64,000 bases of DNA from Mycobacterium nebraskense (GCF_002102255.1 NZ_LQPH01000066.1:1-64000), one strand, 5' to 3'; positions 26,658 through 36,294 are shown, numbered from the stretch's first letter. Made by a program: numbers and translations. Notes: generated by a model from the letters alone, not told the origin.

Positions 26658-27599
26658 CTAGGCCGACGCCGCCGCCAGCGCCTTCTCGTCCTCGTCGGCG
26701 AAGGTGTCCTCGAGTTGCAGCGGCGAGTAGTCGAGGTCGATCTCGCCGACCGGCCGCCCGCGGGCACTGGAGATCGTGCCGAACCGCCGCATCGCCTTGT
26801 CGGCGGCGTAGGCCATGAACTCGTCCGTCGAAATGCCGAAGGGCATCGGGTCGTACAGGGCGAAGCCCTCTTCGATGAGGCGCAACCCGAGCGGCATGAG
26901 CTCGTTCATGCGTGTTTCGAAGACGCCCCAATTGGCGTCGTCGGCCGCGACGTGGCGCCGGCAGGTGAAGGTTCCCCACGCCATGTGGCGTCGCTCGTCG
27001 TCGCCGATGCGCCGGACCAACTCCTGCATGCCGGGCAGGATGCCGCGCTCCACGCAGATCTTGTGCCAGGCGAAATAGCCGGTGAGCGCCAGCATGCCTT
27101 CGACCATGTGGTTGTAGGTGACCGACGCCCGCACCTGGGCGGCCGGTGACGGGTCGACCGATAAGGCGTTGAGGCAGTCCGGCAATTCCTCGTAGAAGAT
27201 CGTCCGGTACGTGGGGATGTCGTCGAGGTATTCGTGCAAGTCGTCGGTGACACCGACGGCGTCGAGCCACATGCGGAACACCTGGACGTGCTTGGCTTCC
27301 TCGAACGCGAACTGCGTCAGGTACATCTCGTCGCCCAGCCGGCCCTCGATCCGCATCGCGGACATGAACGGCTGGATGTCCTCGGTCACCGCTTCCTCGC
27401 CGGCGATGAACTCCGCGCACAGCCGGGTGGCGTAGTGGCGTTCGTCGTCCGACAGCCGCTCCCAGTCGGCGCGGTCGCGGGAGAAGTCGATGTCGGCCGG
27501 GTCCCAGAATTTCGCGTTGCCGCCGGCGAACAGCCGCAACGGCAGACTGTCCCAGTTGAGCCCCCCTCGAACCATCGAGTTCGTATGTGTGCGTGTCAT
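26658..27599 (-). CDS. R2-like ligand-binding oxidase (R2lox, Rv0233-like)
   Basis: Ferritin-like di-metal protein of 313 residues that was formerly annotated as a ribonucleotide reductase beta chain (nrdB). It is better placed in the R2lox group, which assembles a Mn/Fe cofactor and an ether crosslink. All metal ligands known from Rv0233 are at the same positions: E68, E101, H104, E167, E202 and H205, and the crosslinking pair V71 and Y162 is present. There is no nearby R1 subunit gene. The start codon overlaps the stop of the TetR gene upstream (ATGA), so the two are translationally coupled. Native substrate unknown. Confidence 0.93.
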   Translation of the reverse strand: MTRTHTNSMVRGGLNWDSLPLRLFAGGNAKFWDPADIDFSRDRADWERLSDDERHYATRLCAEFIAGEEAVTEDIQPFMSAMRIEGRLGDEMYLTQFAFEEAKHVQVFRMWLDAVGVTDDLHEYLDDIPTYRTIFYEELPDCLNALSVDPSPAAQVRASVTYNHMVEGMLALTGYFAWHKICVERGILPGMQELVRRIGDDERRHMAWGTFTCRRHVAADDANWGVFETRMNELMPLGLRLIEEGFALYDPMPFGISTDEFMAYAADKAMRRFGTISSARGRPVGEIDLDYSPLQLEDTFADEDEKALAAASA

Positions 27600-28288
27600 C
27601 TGACCTCCTCGGATTGCTGTGGGGCTGAGTGGACGGGCGGGCGCGGTGACGCCGAGAAGGCGGCCGCCAGCACCGCGACGAGCCGGCGCACGGCGAGCGC
27701 CGGCTGCTCCGGGGTGGGTTCGTCGAGCCCGAGAATCGGATCCAAGCCGCGCATGTAGGGCGCCAGCGCCAGGTGCGGAAAGACCAAGAGCAGCAACGAC
27801 AACAGCGCATCGGTGTCCGAATCCGCGCGCAGGTCGCCGCGCACCTTCGCGTCGCGGACGAGCGGCCGCATCACTTCCAGGTAGTGGCGGTGAATGACGT
27901 TCTGCACGCTGACGCGGGCTTCGGTGTCGACTTCAAGGGTCGCCGCGGCGTGCAGCGCGCGTTCGTGCGGGTGGTCGGCGAAGTAGGCCACCCACGCGTC
28001 GAGCCAGTCGGTCAGAAAATCGAAGAATGGCCGGCTGGGGTCGAGCTCGCGGATGCGGTCTTCCATGTAGGCGCGGACCCGCTGGCTGGCGATGTCGGCG
28101 ATGAACGCGTAGAGGTCGCGCTTGTCCGCGAAGTATTGGAACAGGCTGCCTTTGGCGACGCCGGCCCGCCGCGCGATGACGTTGAGGCTGCCGCGGGAGA
28201 ACCCGTGCGCCCCGAACTCATGTTCCGCGGCTTCGATGATGGCGGCGCGACGAGCGGGGTCGACCCGCGCCCAAGTCACCGTTGGCAT
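27596..28288 (-). CDS. TetR-family regulator (Rv0232-like)
   Basis: Regulator of 230 residues with an N-terminal helix-turn-helix (about 12-60, including [28 protein letters not shown] in the recognition region) and a large helical ligand domain. It is the first gene of an operon with R2lox through a 4-base overlap. A 15-bp inverted repeat ATGACCACTGGTCAT at 28306-28320, 18 bases before the start codon, is a good candidate for its own operator. The ligand is probably linked to whatever R2lox oxidises. Confidence 0.9.
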   Translation of the reverse strand: MPTVTWARVDPARRAAIIEAAEHEFGAHGFSRGSLNVIARRAGVAKGSLFQYFADKRDLYAFIADIASQRVRAYMEDRIRELDPSRPFFDFLTDWLDAWVAYFADHPHERALHAAATLEVDTEARVSVQNVIHRHYLEVMRPLVRDAKVRGDLRADSDTDALLSLLLLVFPHLALAPYMRGLDPILGLDEPTPEQPALAVRRLVAVLAAAFSASPRPPVHSAPQQSEEVR

Positions 28289-28305
28289 ACGGCCTCCTAG
28301 CGTTG

Positions 28306-28320
28306 ATGACCACTGGTCAT
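28306..28320. promoter_or_regulatory. Operator candidate ATGACCACTGGTCAT
   Basis: Inverted repeat with 7-base arms around one central C, immediately upstream of the TetR-R2lox operon. Binding here would block transcription of both genes, the usual TetR arrangement. Confidence 0.6.
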
Positions 28321-28412
28321 ATTACGGTGAGCTGCGTCACAGTCAAGGGGTCTGGCGGAGCGGGCCCCGTTGGGCCGAATAGCAGGTGAAAATGGGGGCC
28401 GCTGGCTAATAT

Positions 28413-28896
28413 TTGCAGGTGCTCGACCAGTGGCCCATTGTCGGCAGACGCGAGGAGATCGACGAGTTCAGCCGCCTGTTCGCCACTTTTGACGGGCCGC
28501 GAGGTGTGGCATTGGCGGGCAAAGCCGGGGTTGGCAAGTCGCGGTTGGCGCGCGAAGCAGCGCAGGGGGCCGCGGATGCCGGGTGGACCGTCCGCAGCAC
28601 CGCCGCCACCGTGACCAGCCGCCCGATTCCCCTGGGCGCCTTCGCAACATGGACCGACGATGTTCAGAGCGCGCCCTACGCGTTGGCGCGCCGCGTCGTC
28701 GATGCACTGACGCCGGTACGCAACCGGACCGCCTCGTGGTCTTGTCGACGACCTGTCGAATCGTGAGATCGCCGACGCGGTGTCGCTGTCCGTGCGGACC
28801 GTCGAGAGCCACATTTATCGCGCGTGCAGCAAGGCCGGTGTGGCCGGACGCACCGGCCTGGCCGGCGTCATCGGCGGCGCGTCGTCGTTGCGGTGA
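28413..28896 (+). pseudogene. Collapsed LuxR-type ATPase regulator
   Basis: The 5' part reads as the start of a large LuxR-family regulator: WPIVGRREEIDEFSR, then the P-loop LAGKAGVGKSRLARE. The 3' part in another frame is the C-terminal DNA-binding helix-turn-helix, with LSNREIADAVSLSVRTVESH, ending at TGA 28894-28896. Between them the expected PDRLVVL and VDD of the ATPase Walker B region occur in two further frames, so two frameshifts are present. Everything from Walker B to the HTH is missing; intact family members are about 850-1100 residues. The joint lies at a DDLS-coding sequence, which may occur on both sides of the lost piece. It cannot make a normal protein. Confidence 0.8.
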
Positions 28897-29020
28897 CTGC
28901 GCTAGTCCGTCGGTGATGGGGCCGCAAATGCAGTAGTCCCTCCCGGGTTAAACCGTCGTGGTTAGGTTGACGATGGTCGGTGAGTGCGTTGGCCATTGGT
29001 TCTAACGAGAGCAAGATGCC

Positions 29021-30238
29021 ATGGATTTCGGGTTGCTGCCCCCGGAGGTCAACTCGGGGTTGATGTATGCCGGCCCGGGATCGGGACCGCTGCTGGCCGC
29101 TGCGGCGGCCTGGAACGCGGTGACCGCCGAGCTGGAATCCACGGCAGCGGGCTACTCTTCACAACTCGCCGACCTGACCGGCTTGGCGTGGTTCGGCCCG
29201 TCGTCGATGGCGATGTCGGGCGCGGCCGCCCCCTACGTGGCGTGGCTGCAGGCCGCGGCCGCACAAGCCGGAGTCACCGCCACGCAGGCGTATGCGGCGG
29301 CCGCGGCCTATGCGGCGGCATTCGCGATGACGGTGCCTCCGCCGGTGATCGCGGCCAACCGCGCCCAGCTGATGGCGCTGATCGCCACCAACTTCTTCGG
29401 CCAAAACGGCCCCGCGATCGCGGCCACCGAAGCCCAGTACTTCGAGATGTGGGCCCAAGACGCCGCCACCATGTACGCCTACGCTGCCGACTCGGCGACC
29501 GCGAGCACCATGACGTCATTCAATGAACCGCCGCAGACCACCAACCCGGCGGGCCAGGACGCCCAAGCGCAGTCGATGGCCCAGACGGCCGCCAACACCA
29601 CCAGCGCCCGCACCCAATCCCTGGCGCAGATGACGCAGACCCTGGCCACTCAGCAGGCCAACCTCGTCGACCCGCCCCTGCCTTCAGGCAGCACCGCCAA
29701 CATCGCACCCGGCGGCGCCACCATCAGTCCGGGCGTGACCTTCACCGCCACCCCCGGCAACCCCGTCGTCTTCACTCAGCTACCCGGGTTTGCCGCCTCG
29801 TTCAATATTTCCACCCCCGGATCCGTTACGTCGCCGGGCGGGGTGACCATTCCTATTGGTACAGGTATCTTCTCCTTTGGTCCCGGAACGTGGACCATCG
29901 AGGCCGGCACCGTTACCCAAGTCAATGGCGTCAACGCCGCGGTCACCATCCCCAGCGGCGCCGTCACCGCCGGCAGCGCAGGCGCCGAGGTCACCATCAA
30001 CGTCGGCACCGGCCTCGTCACCGCCATCAACAGCGGCACCGTCATCACCGGTCCGGTCACCGCGACCCCTTACGTCTTCCCCGTCGCCCCCGTTGTCGCC
30101 ACATCCTCCGGCGCGATAGGCGCGGTACCCGCGGCAGGCATCGTCACCAGCGCACCGGGCCTGGCCGGAACCGCTGGAATCCAACCCCAGCTCAACGTCG
30201 ACGCTCTGTTGGACGCGCTCTCAGCCGCCGCCGAATAG
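29021..30238 (+). CDS. PPE-family protein with beta-repeat C-terminus
   Basis: Protein of 405 residues. The N-terminal 180 residues are a PPE domain (LLPPEVNSG with P7-P8-E9, WFGPSSMAM, and [13 protein letters not shown] near 150), the helical module exported by type VII secretion with a PE partner and an EspG chaperone. After a Q/T-rich linker (190-235), residues 240-360 are rich in V, T and G with a regular strand-like pattern ([19 protein letters not shown]) instead of the common SVP or MPTR tail. No PE gene is adjacent, so the partner must be encoded elsewhere. M. tuberculosis has no PPE gene at the matching position. Confidence 0.9.
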   Translation: MDFGLLPPEVNSGLMYAGPGSGPLLAAAAAWNAVTAELESTAAGYSSQLADLTGLAWFGPSSMAMSGAAAPYVAWLQAAAAQAGVTATQAYAAAAAYAAAFAMTVPPPVIAANRAQLMALIATNFFGQNGPAIAATEAQYFEMWAQDAATMYAYAADSATASTMTSFNEPPQTTNPAGQDAQAQSMAQTAANTTSARTQSLAQMTQTLATQQANLVDPPLPSGSTANIAPGGATISPGVTFTATPGNPVVFTQLPGFAASFNISTPGSVTSPGGVTIPIGTGIFSFGPGTWTIEAGTVTQVNGVNAAVTIPSGAVTAGSAGAEVTINVGTGLVTAINSGTVITGPVTATPYVFPVAPVVATSSGAIGAVPAAGIVTSAPGLAGTAGIQPQLNVDALLDALSAAAE

Positions 30239-30281
30239 CAGAGCCAAACCTCCTGCCGCGCTTGCCGGAATTCGGCTGGAC

Positions 30282-31979
30282 CTATGGCCGCATCTGGTAC
30301 GCGCCGTTGAGGGGAAGGATGTGTTCCTTCCAGATCTGGGCGTAGCGCGTGGGGTCGTGGACCGGGCGGCGGATCATCCGCGTCGCGAAGCGGGCCTGCT
30401 CGTCCGTCGTCGCGGACTTGTCGCTCAGCTCCACGGCGTAGCCGTTGAAGTCCCGGACCAGCACGGCGAAGATCTCGTCGATCAAGGTCTCATCCACGTC
30501 CGACAGCAGCGCTTCCTCGAGGATGAGCTGCGCATAGGGCACCGTCGCGAACAGCTGGCCCACGGCGAACGCGAAGTCGACGTCCTTCTGCTGCGCGGCG
30601 TCGGGGGTCGCGCTGGCCAGCATGTCGGCGAGCACATCGATCTGCTTGCGCAGCAACGCGACGTTGGGCAGGTGCCCGAAGCCGTCGAACGGCGCGCGCC
30701 AGTCGTGGAAGCGCACCTTACCCAGGCCCCCGGTCGGTCCCTGCGCGAACAGGAAGGTGTCGTCGGACGCGTCATCGCGACGACCGATGATCGGCAGTTC
30801 GCCATTGGGGGCGAACAGGAAGTTGGGCATGAACTTGGCAAGCAGCCCGATGTTGATGTGCACGGTGCCCTCGAGCCTTGGCAGCAAACCGATTTCGCGA
30901 GTGACGGCCTCAAAGAAGGTGTCCTTCTCCACCCCCTTGGCGGCGATGACGTCCCACAGGGCGATGACCACCCGCTCCCCCTCGCTGGTGATCTTCGCCT
31001 TGGTGAGCGGGCTGTACAGCAGGTAGCGCCGGTCGTCCGCCGATGCGCTGCGCATGTAGTCGCAGGCGCGCGTGGCGACCAGCCTCATCGCGACCAGGCG
31101 CAGGTAGGCGTCGGTGAGCAGCCGCCGCACGTGGCTGAAGTCGGTGACGACGGTCCCGTACAGGACGCGGTTGGAGGCGTGAGTGACTGCCTCGTACATG
31201 GCGTGAGTGCACATCCCGATCGCGCCCCAGCCCAGGTTGTACTTGCAGACGTTGACGGTGTTGAGGGCGGCGTGGAAGGCCTCGGGACCGCGGTGCAGGA
31301 TGTCGGCTTCGGTGACCGGGTACTCGCGCAGCGCGTAGTTGGCGACGAAGTTCTGCGAGTTAACCACGTTCTTGATCAGGTCATACCGGTCGTGCTGGGA
31401 GTCGGCGGCGAAGAACACGTACTCGTCAGAGCCGGCGATCTTCCCGAAGGTGGAGACCATCCGCGCCACGTTGGCGTTGCCGATGTAGTACTTCTCGCCG
31501 CTCGCGGTCCAGCCGTTCTCCGACGGCGTCAGGATCATGTCGGTCTGGTAGACGTCGGCGCCGTGAGTCTGCTCCGACAGCCCGAAGGCGAACACCTCGC
31601 CGGCCTCCAGCTGCGCGGCGGCCTTGCGCTTCGCGTCCTCGTTGGCGCTCATCCAGATCGGGCCCAGCCCCAGCGCGGTGACCTGGAACGGGTACCAGTA
31701 GCTCAGCCCGTAGAAGCCCACGATCTCGGCGAACTCGCTGATCCGGTAGGTGTCCCAGCGGCAATCGGCCGCGCCGTACGCAGACGGCGTCAGCAGGGAG
31801 GCGAAGATGCGCTCGCGGCCGATGTGGTCCAAAAACTCGGAGTACCACACCCGTTCGTGGTCGTCGGACTTCAACCGCGCCTTCCCCCGCGATTCGAAGA
31901 AGTCCACCGTCGCGGCCATGATCTCCGCCGAGCGCCGGTCTGGGTACTGGCGTTGCAGGTGGTTGGGATTGAGCAACAT
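30282..31979 (-). CDS. fadE4: Acyl-CoA dehydrogenase FadE4
   Basis: Large acyl-CoA dehydrogenase/oxidase-like flavoprotein of 565 residues (Rv0231 is 568). Its core has FGLSEQTHGADVYQTD, which replaces the usual TEPxxGSD loop, and GEKYYIGNANVA before the beta domain; the C-terminal half is helical and longer than in classical FadE proteins. Substrate unknown. The frame is open to 32096, but the ATG at 31979 (MLLNPNHLQRQYPD) is preferred because the added N-terminus is arginine-rich and random-looking. It is divergent from php across 124 bases. Confidence 0.9.
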   Translation of the reverse strand: MLLNPNHLQRQYPDRRSAEIMAATVDFFESRGKARLKSDDHERVWYSEFLDHIGRERIFASLLTPSAYGAADCRWDTYRISEFAEIVGFYGLSYWYPFQVTALGLGPIWMSANEDAKRKAAAQLEAGEVFAFGLSEQTHGADVYQTDMILTPSENGWTASGEKYYIGNANVARMVSTFGKIAGSDEYVFFAADSQHDRYDLIKNVVNSQNFVANYALREYPVTEADILHRGPEAFHAALNTVNVCKYNLGWGAIGMCTHAMYEAVTHASNRVLYGTVVTDFSHVRRLLTDAYLRLVAMRLVATRACDYMRSASADDRRYLLYSPLTKAKITSEGERVVIALWDVIAAKGVEKDTFFEAVTREIGLLPRLEGTVHINIGLLAKFMPNFLFAPNGELPIIGRRDDASDDTFLFAQGPTGGLGKVRFHDWRAPFDGFGHLPNVALLRKQIDVLADMLASATPDAAQQKDVDFAFAVGQLFATVPYAQLILEEALLSDVDETLIDEIFAVLVRDFNGYAVELSDKSATTDEQARFATRMIRRPVHDPTRYAQIWKEHILPLNGAYQMRP

Positions 31980-32103
31980 GACGGGACTCCCACGGCTTCC
32001 GGTTAGGACGACGGTGACGGTACGCCACCGCCGCGGCCGACGGGGCGCACCGGAATAAATCGGCACTGTTGTCCGACCACCGAGTCGCCCTAGCATCAGT
32101 CAC

Positions 32104-33084
32104 GTGTCAGAACTCAATACCGCCCGCGGCCCCATCGATACCGCCGACCTCGGCGTGACGCTCATGCACGAGCACGTGTTCATCATGACCACCGAGATCG
32201 CACTGAACTACCCCGAGGCCTGGGGCGACGAAGAAAAGCGTGTGGCCGACGCCATCGCCCGGCTCAACGAGCTGAAGGCCCGCGGCGTGGACACCATCGT
32301 CGACCTCACCGTGATCGGCCTGGGCCGCTATATCCCGCGGATTGCCCGCGTCGCGGCGGCGACCGAGCTGAATATCGTTGTGGCGACCGGGCTTTACACC
32401 TACAACGACGTGCCGTTCCGGTTCCACTACGAGGGCCCGGGCGGGATGCTGGACGGCCCGGAGATCATGACCGAGATGTTCGTCCGCGACATCGAGCAGG
32501 GCATCGCCGACACCGGCGTCAAGGCCGGAATCCTCAAGTGCGCCACCGACGAGCCGGGCATCACCCCCGGCGTCGAGCGGGTTCTGCGCGCGGTGGCTCA
32601 GGCGCACAAGCGCACCGGGGTGCCGATCTCCACACACACCCACGCCGGCCTGCGACGCGGCCTCGAGCAGCAACGCATCTTCGAAGAAGAAGGCGTCGAC
32701 CTGACCCGGGTGGTCATCGGACATTCCGGCGACAGCACCGACGTCGGCTACCTCGAAGAGCTCGTCGCCGCGGGGTCGTATCTCGGGATGGACCGGTTCG
32801 GCCTCGACGTCATCTCGCCGTTCGAGGAGCGGGTCGGCATCGTGGCGACCATGTGCGAGCGCGGGCACGCCGACAAGATGGTGCTCTCCCACGACGCCAA
32901 CTGTTACTTCGACGCGCTGCCCGAAGAGCTCGTGCCGCAGATGGCACCGAACTGGCACTACCTGCACATCCACAACGATGTCATCCCCGCCCTCAAGGAG
33001 CGCGGCGTCACCGACGAGCAACTGCACACCATGCTGGTCGACAACCCCCGCCGCATCTTCGAGCGGCAGGGCGCATATGAGTGA
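32104..33084 (+). CDS. php: Phosphotriesterase-like lactonase
   Basis: Amidohydrolase-superfamily enzyme of 326 residues, the size of Rv0230c, a phosphotriesterase-like lactonase that opens acyl-homoserine and other lactones and has weak organophosphatase activity. Binuclear metal ligands are in place: H22 and H24 (LMHEHVF), the carboxylated K145 (GILKCATDE), H178 (STHTHAG), the histidine of VIGHSGD and the aspartate of SHDANC. It begins with GTG. The last 8 bases overlap the start of the following acyl-CoA ligase gene, so the two are probably cotranscribed and coupled. Confidence 0.93.
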   Translation: MSELNTARGPIDTADLGVTLMHEHVFIMTTEIALNYPEAWGDEEKRVADAIARLNELKARGVDTIVDLTVIGLGRYIPRIARVAAATELNIVVATGLYTYNDVPFRFHYEGPGGMLDGPEIMTEMFVRDIEQGIADTGVKAGILKCATDEPGITPGVERVLRAVAQAHKRTGVPISTHTHAGLRRGLEQQRIFEEEGVDLTRVVIGHSGDSTDVGYLEELVAAGSYLGMDRFGLDVISPFEERVGIVATMCERGHADKMVLSHDANCYFDALPEELVPQMAPNWHYLHIHNDVIPALKERGVTDEQLHTMLVDNPRRIFERQGAYE

Positions 33085-34567
33085 GCCGATCCCGCCGATC
33101 GGCACCCAGATCGCGGCGCTGGCCGAACTCGCTCCCGACGAGCCCGCCGTCACCTGCGACGGGCTCACCCTCACCCGCGCCGAGCTCGACGCCTCGACGA
33201 ACCGGTTGGCCCGCGCTTACGCCGACCGCGGCGTCGGCGTCGGCGACTACGTGACCATGGTGCTGCCCAATTCCGTCGAGTGGATCCAGGCCGCGGTGGC
33301 GTGCTGGAAGCTGGGCGCCGTGCCCCAGCCGCTGTCTGCGCGGTTGCCGGATGCGGAGTTGCAGGGCCTGCTGGACCTGCGCCCACCCGCCTTGCTGGTC
33401 GGCCGCGAGCATCCCGGAATACCAAGTGTGCCAGCCGGTTTCACGCCCGGCCCGGATTGCTCCGACACGGCGTTGCCGGAAGCGGTGTCGCCGGTGTGGA
33501 AGGCGATGGGATCCGGCGGCAGCACCGGCCGGCCCAAGCTCATCGAATCCGGCGGCGACAGCCGCATCCCGGCCGCCATCGGCTATCCCCTCGGCGCGCA
33601 GGAGGGCGACACCACCCTTATTCCGATCCCGCTGTCCCACAACACCGGTTTCACCACCGCGACGCTCGCTCTGCTGATGCGCCATCACCTGGTCGTGATG
33701 AGCCGGTTCGACCCCGAGCGGTTCCTGCGGCTGATCACCGACCATCGCGTCACCTTCCTGACGACGGTGCCGACGATCATGCAGCGGGCGCTGCCCGTCT
33801 ACCACGCCGACCCCGGGTCCTACGACCTGTCATCTATCCGCCGGTTCTGGCATATGGGGGCGCCGTGCCCGCCCGCCATCAAGCAGGCGTGGATCGAGCT
33901 ACTGGACCCGGAAAAAGTCTGGGAACTCTACGGCGGCACCGAATTACAGGCGCTCACCTTCATCTCCGGCGACCAGTGGCTGACCCACCGCGGCTCGGTG
34001 GGCGTGGTGGTCGCCGGGGAGATGAAGGTGCTCGACGACGACGGCAATCCCTGCCCGCCCGGCGTGGTCGGCGAAATCTACATGCGGCCCGGCGCGGACA
34101 GCGCGCCCACTTACCGTTACGTCGGCGCGACGGCGAAGAGCCGCGACGGCTGGGATTCGCTCGGCGATCTGGGCCATTTCGACGCCGACGGGTTCCTCTA
34201 TCTGTCCGATCGTCGCGTCGACATGTTCACCGTCGGCGGCCGCAACGTGTACCCCGCCGAGATCGAGAACGCGCTGTCGGCGCACCCCGACGTGTTGTCC
34301 TGCCTCGTCGTCGGCGTCCCCGACCCGAACTCCGGCGACCTGGGCCAGGTGCCCTACGCGCTGGTGCACACCGCCGACGGCGCCACGCTGGACGCCGCCG
34401 GGGTGCAGGAGTTCCTGCGCGGACACCTCGCGGCGTACAAGGTGCCGCCCACCCCCAACTTCATAGAATTCGTCGACGCTCCCCTGCGTGACGACGCCGG
34501 CAAGGCCCGGCGGTCGGCGGTGCGCGCCGAGATCATCGCGCGCCTGCAGGCAGCCGAGCCGGCTTGA
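33077..34567 (+). CDS. AMP-forming acyl-CoA synthetase
   Basis: Adenylate-forming CoA ligase of 496 residues. The ATP loop reads GSGGSTGRPKL, ELYGGTE is the A5 motif, DRRVDMFTVGGRNVYP carries the hinge region, and DDAGKARRS has the C-terminal catalytic lysine. The acyl substrate is unknown. The ATG at 33077 lies 8 bases inside the end of php; the frame continues farther upstream but would read through php sequence. A pairing of lactonase and ligase suggests opening of a lactone followed by activation of the resulting hydroxy acid (inference). M. tuberculosis has a PIN-domain gene (Rv0229c) near this position instead. Confidence 0.88.
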   Translation: MSEPIPPIGTQIAALAELAPDEPAVTCDGLTLTRAELDASTNRLARAYADRGVGVGDYVTMVLPNSVEWIQAAVACWKLGAVPQPLSARLPDAELQGLLDLRPPALLVGREHPGIPSVPAGFTPGPDCSDTALPEAVSPVWKAMGSGGSTGRPKLIESGGDSRIPAAIGYPLGAQEGDTTLIPIPLSHNTGFTTATLALLMRHHLVVMSRFDPERFLRLITDHRVTFLTTVPTIMQRALPVYHADPGSYDLSSIRRFWHMGAPCPPAIKQAWIELLDPEKVWELYGGTELQALTFISGDQWLTHRGSVGVVVAGEMKVLDDDGNPCPPGVVGEIYMRPGADSAPTYRYVGATAKSRDGWDSLGDLGHFDADGFLYLSDRRVDMFTVGGRNVYPAEIENALSAHPDVLSCLVVGVPDPNSGDLGQVPYALVHTADGATLDAAGVQEFLRGHLAAYKVPPTPNFIEFVDAPLRDDAGKARRSAVRAEIIARLQAAEPA

Positions 34568-34615
34568 CGCGCTCGCACCAAGAATCTTCCAAGGCCGCCA
34601 CCGCATCATCGGGCT

Positions 34616-35092
34616 ATGCAGATCGAACCGCTAAGCACCGAGCTGATCGACCGTTATCTGCGATCGCGTGAGTTGCGTTTCTTCCGCAGCGACGACGGCG
34701 AGGAGTTCATGATGCTGCCCAGCTACGAGCGCGGCAAGCTGCACGTGAACCTGCGGATCAACGGTTTGCGGCGCGACGTCTTCGAGATCTCGATCAGCCC
34801 GGCCGGCTACTACCCCGCGACCGAGCGGCCGCGGCTGATGGAACTGGTGAACGACTGGAATCGCGAAACCCATTGGCCCAAGGCGTTTGTGCGCGAGACC
34901 GCCCGACCCAGCCAGGTCAGCGTGGTCGGTGAGAACGCTTACCTGCTGACCGACGGCATTCACGTCGAGGCGCTGGGCAACCTCGTCCGATCCACCGTGG
35001 AGTACGGGGCCGATCTGTTCAAAAAGATCGAGCGGGCCATCTGCCTGCCGTCCGCGGACACATTGGAAGAATGGATGGACCGCACCGGCTAG
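34616..35092 (+). CDS. YbjN-domain protein
   Basis: Cytoplasmic protein of 158 residues that resembles the YbjN family (type III secretion chaperone-like fold). Visible are a strand pair FMMLPSYERGKLHVNLRIN, the NDWNRETHWPKAF helix and a C-terminal helix TVEYGADLFKKIERAICLP. YbjN proteins are linked to stress responses but have no settled biochemical role. The ATG follows php and the ligase by 48 bases, so it may belong to the same transcript. Its 3' end overlaps by 4 bases that of the convergent acyltransferase gene. Confidence 0.75.
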   Translation: MQIEPLSTELIDRYLRSRELRFFRSDDGEEFMMLPSYERGKLHVNLRINGLRRDVFEISISPAGYYPATERPRLMELVNDWNRETHWPKAFVRETARPSQVSVVGENAYLLTDGIHVEALGNLVRSTVEYGADLFKKIERAICLPSADTLEEWMDRTG

Positions 35093-36294
35093 GGCGCGAT
35101 CGCGTCCGCCTCGGCGTCGACGGCTCCCTCTGTTTCGAAGGGGGTTCCGGCCGGCTTCTCGCGTTTCTCCCAGCGCCGCAACGCTTCCCGGCAGGGCGAT
35201 TCGACCAGCCCGTAGCTGACCGCGGCGATCGCCCACCCGAAGATCAGCGTCAGCACCAACACCGCGGGCATCCGCCCGGTGAACGCGAACGTCCCGAGCA
35301 CCGGGAACACCATGGCCAGCGCGGCGAGGTGCCAGATGAACATGCCGTAGGACCACCGGCCCAGGGTCACCATGACGGTGCTGCCCAGCAATCGGTGCGC
35401 AGTGTCGATGCGATCCAGCACCAGTGGGGCGACGAGTGCGAACGCGACCAGCGAGCCCGCCGCCGTCTTCACCGCGAACTGGGTGGCCGTGCCGGGAATC
35501 AGGCCCTCCGGGCCCGCCAGCGGGGAGGCCGCCAGCAGGTAGGCCAGCACGGCGACGACGGCCATCACGACACGGTGCCGCGCCCACCGGTGCGGCAGGC
35601 CGATCGGGCTGTGGACCCATTCCGCCAGCAGCATGCCCGCGGCGAACCAGGAGAAGAAGGCCGGCGGCCAGTTGAGCGGATTGGTTCCCGATCCGGAATG
35701 GATGGGCACCCAGCCCCAGGCCCAGCTCAGCGCCGCCAGCGCGGCGATCGCCGGGACCCGCGCGCCGACCGGCAGGCGCCGGGCCAACAACGCCAGAATC
35801 GGCAACGCCAGGTAGAAGCTGACCTCGACGGACAGGCTCCACATCTGGGTCAGACCGCCGGTCAGGGTGAGCGGCACATAGATCTGGGTGAGGGTCAGGT
35901 TGGCCAGCCACACGGTCGGGCTGGCGTGGTCGGCGTCGGGCAGCAGCGACAGGATCACGACGACTGCCACCACATAGGCGGGCATGATGCGCACCACCCG
36001 GGACCGCAAATAGTGGCCGGTGCGGGGTCCCCTGAAACCCTCGGGCCCCAGGCCGCGTGCCGCCGCGGCGTGCCCGCGCCACAACAGGAAACCCGACAAT
36101 GCAAAGAACACCGCGACGGCGAGATCGAACCGGCCGAAGAGCCGGCCGGTGACACCGCTGGAGTGCCCGGTCTGGAAAGCGACGTGCGTGACCACCACGC
36201 CCATGGCCGCGCAGGCGCGCATCCCCTCCACGGCGGGCAGGAAGCTGCGAATCCCGCCCGGCCGCTGGCCATCCGTCACCCCCACAGTGTGCAT
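35089..36294 (-). CDS. Membrane acyltransferase 3 family protein (Rv0228/TmaT-like)
   Basis: Polytopic acyltransferase-3 protein of about 401 residues with roughly ten membrane spans. It has the family start SFLPAVEGMRACAAMGVVVTHV, where the last H is the conserved catalytic-type histidine, then FALSGFLLWR, and MWSLSVEVSFYL in the middle. The relative in corynebacteria, TmaT, acetylates trehalose monomycolate before export. Here it is divergent from pgfA, whose product works with the mycolate exporter MmpL3, which supports that role. The start is uncertain: ATG 36294 is chosen; GTG at 36324 and GTG at 36279 are alternatives. Confidence 0.85.
   Translation of the reverse strand: MHTVGVTDGQRPGGIRSFLPAVEGMRACAAMGVVVTHVAFQTGHSSGVTGRLFGRFDLAVAVFFALSGFLLWRGHAAAARGLGPEGFRGPRTGHYLRSRVVRIMPAYVVAVVVILSLLPDADHASPTVWLANLTLTQIYVPLTLTGGLTQMWSLSVEVSFYLALPILALLARRLPVGARVPAIAALAALSWAWGWVPIHSGSGTNPLNWPPAFFSWFAAGMLLAEWVHSPIGLPHRWARHRVVMAVVAVLAYLLAASPLAGPEGLIPGTATQFAVKTAAGSLVAFALVAPLVLDRIDTAHRLLGSTVMVTLGRWSYGMFIWHLAALAMVFPVLGTFAFTGRMPAVLVLTLIFGWAIAAVSYGLVESPCREALRRWEKREKPAGTPFETEGAVDAEADAIAP

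Noticed and set aside
26658..27599. Ribonucleotide reductase beta subunit
   Set aside because: The V71-Y162 crosslink pair and the exact R2lox ligand set are present and no alpha-subunit gene is near, so R2lox is the better call.
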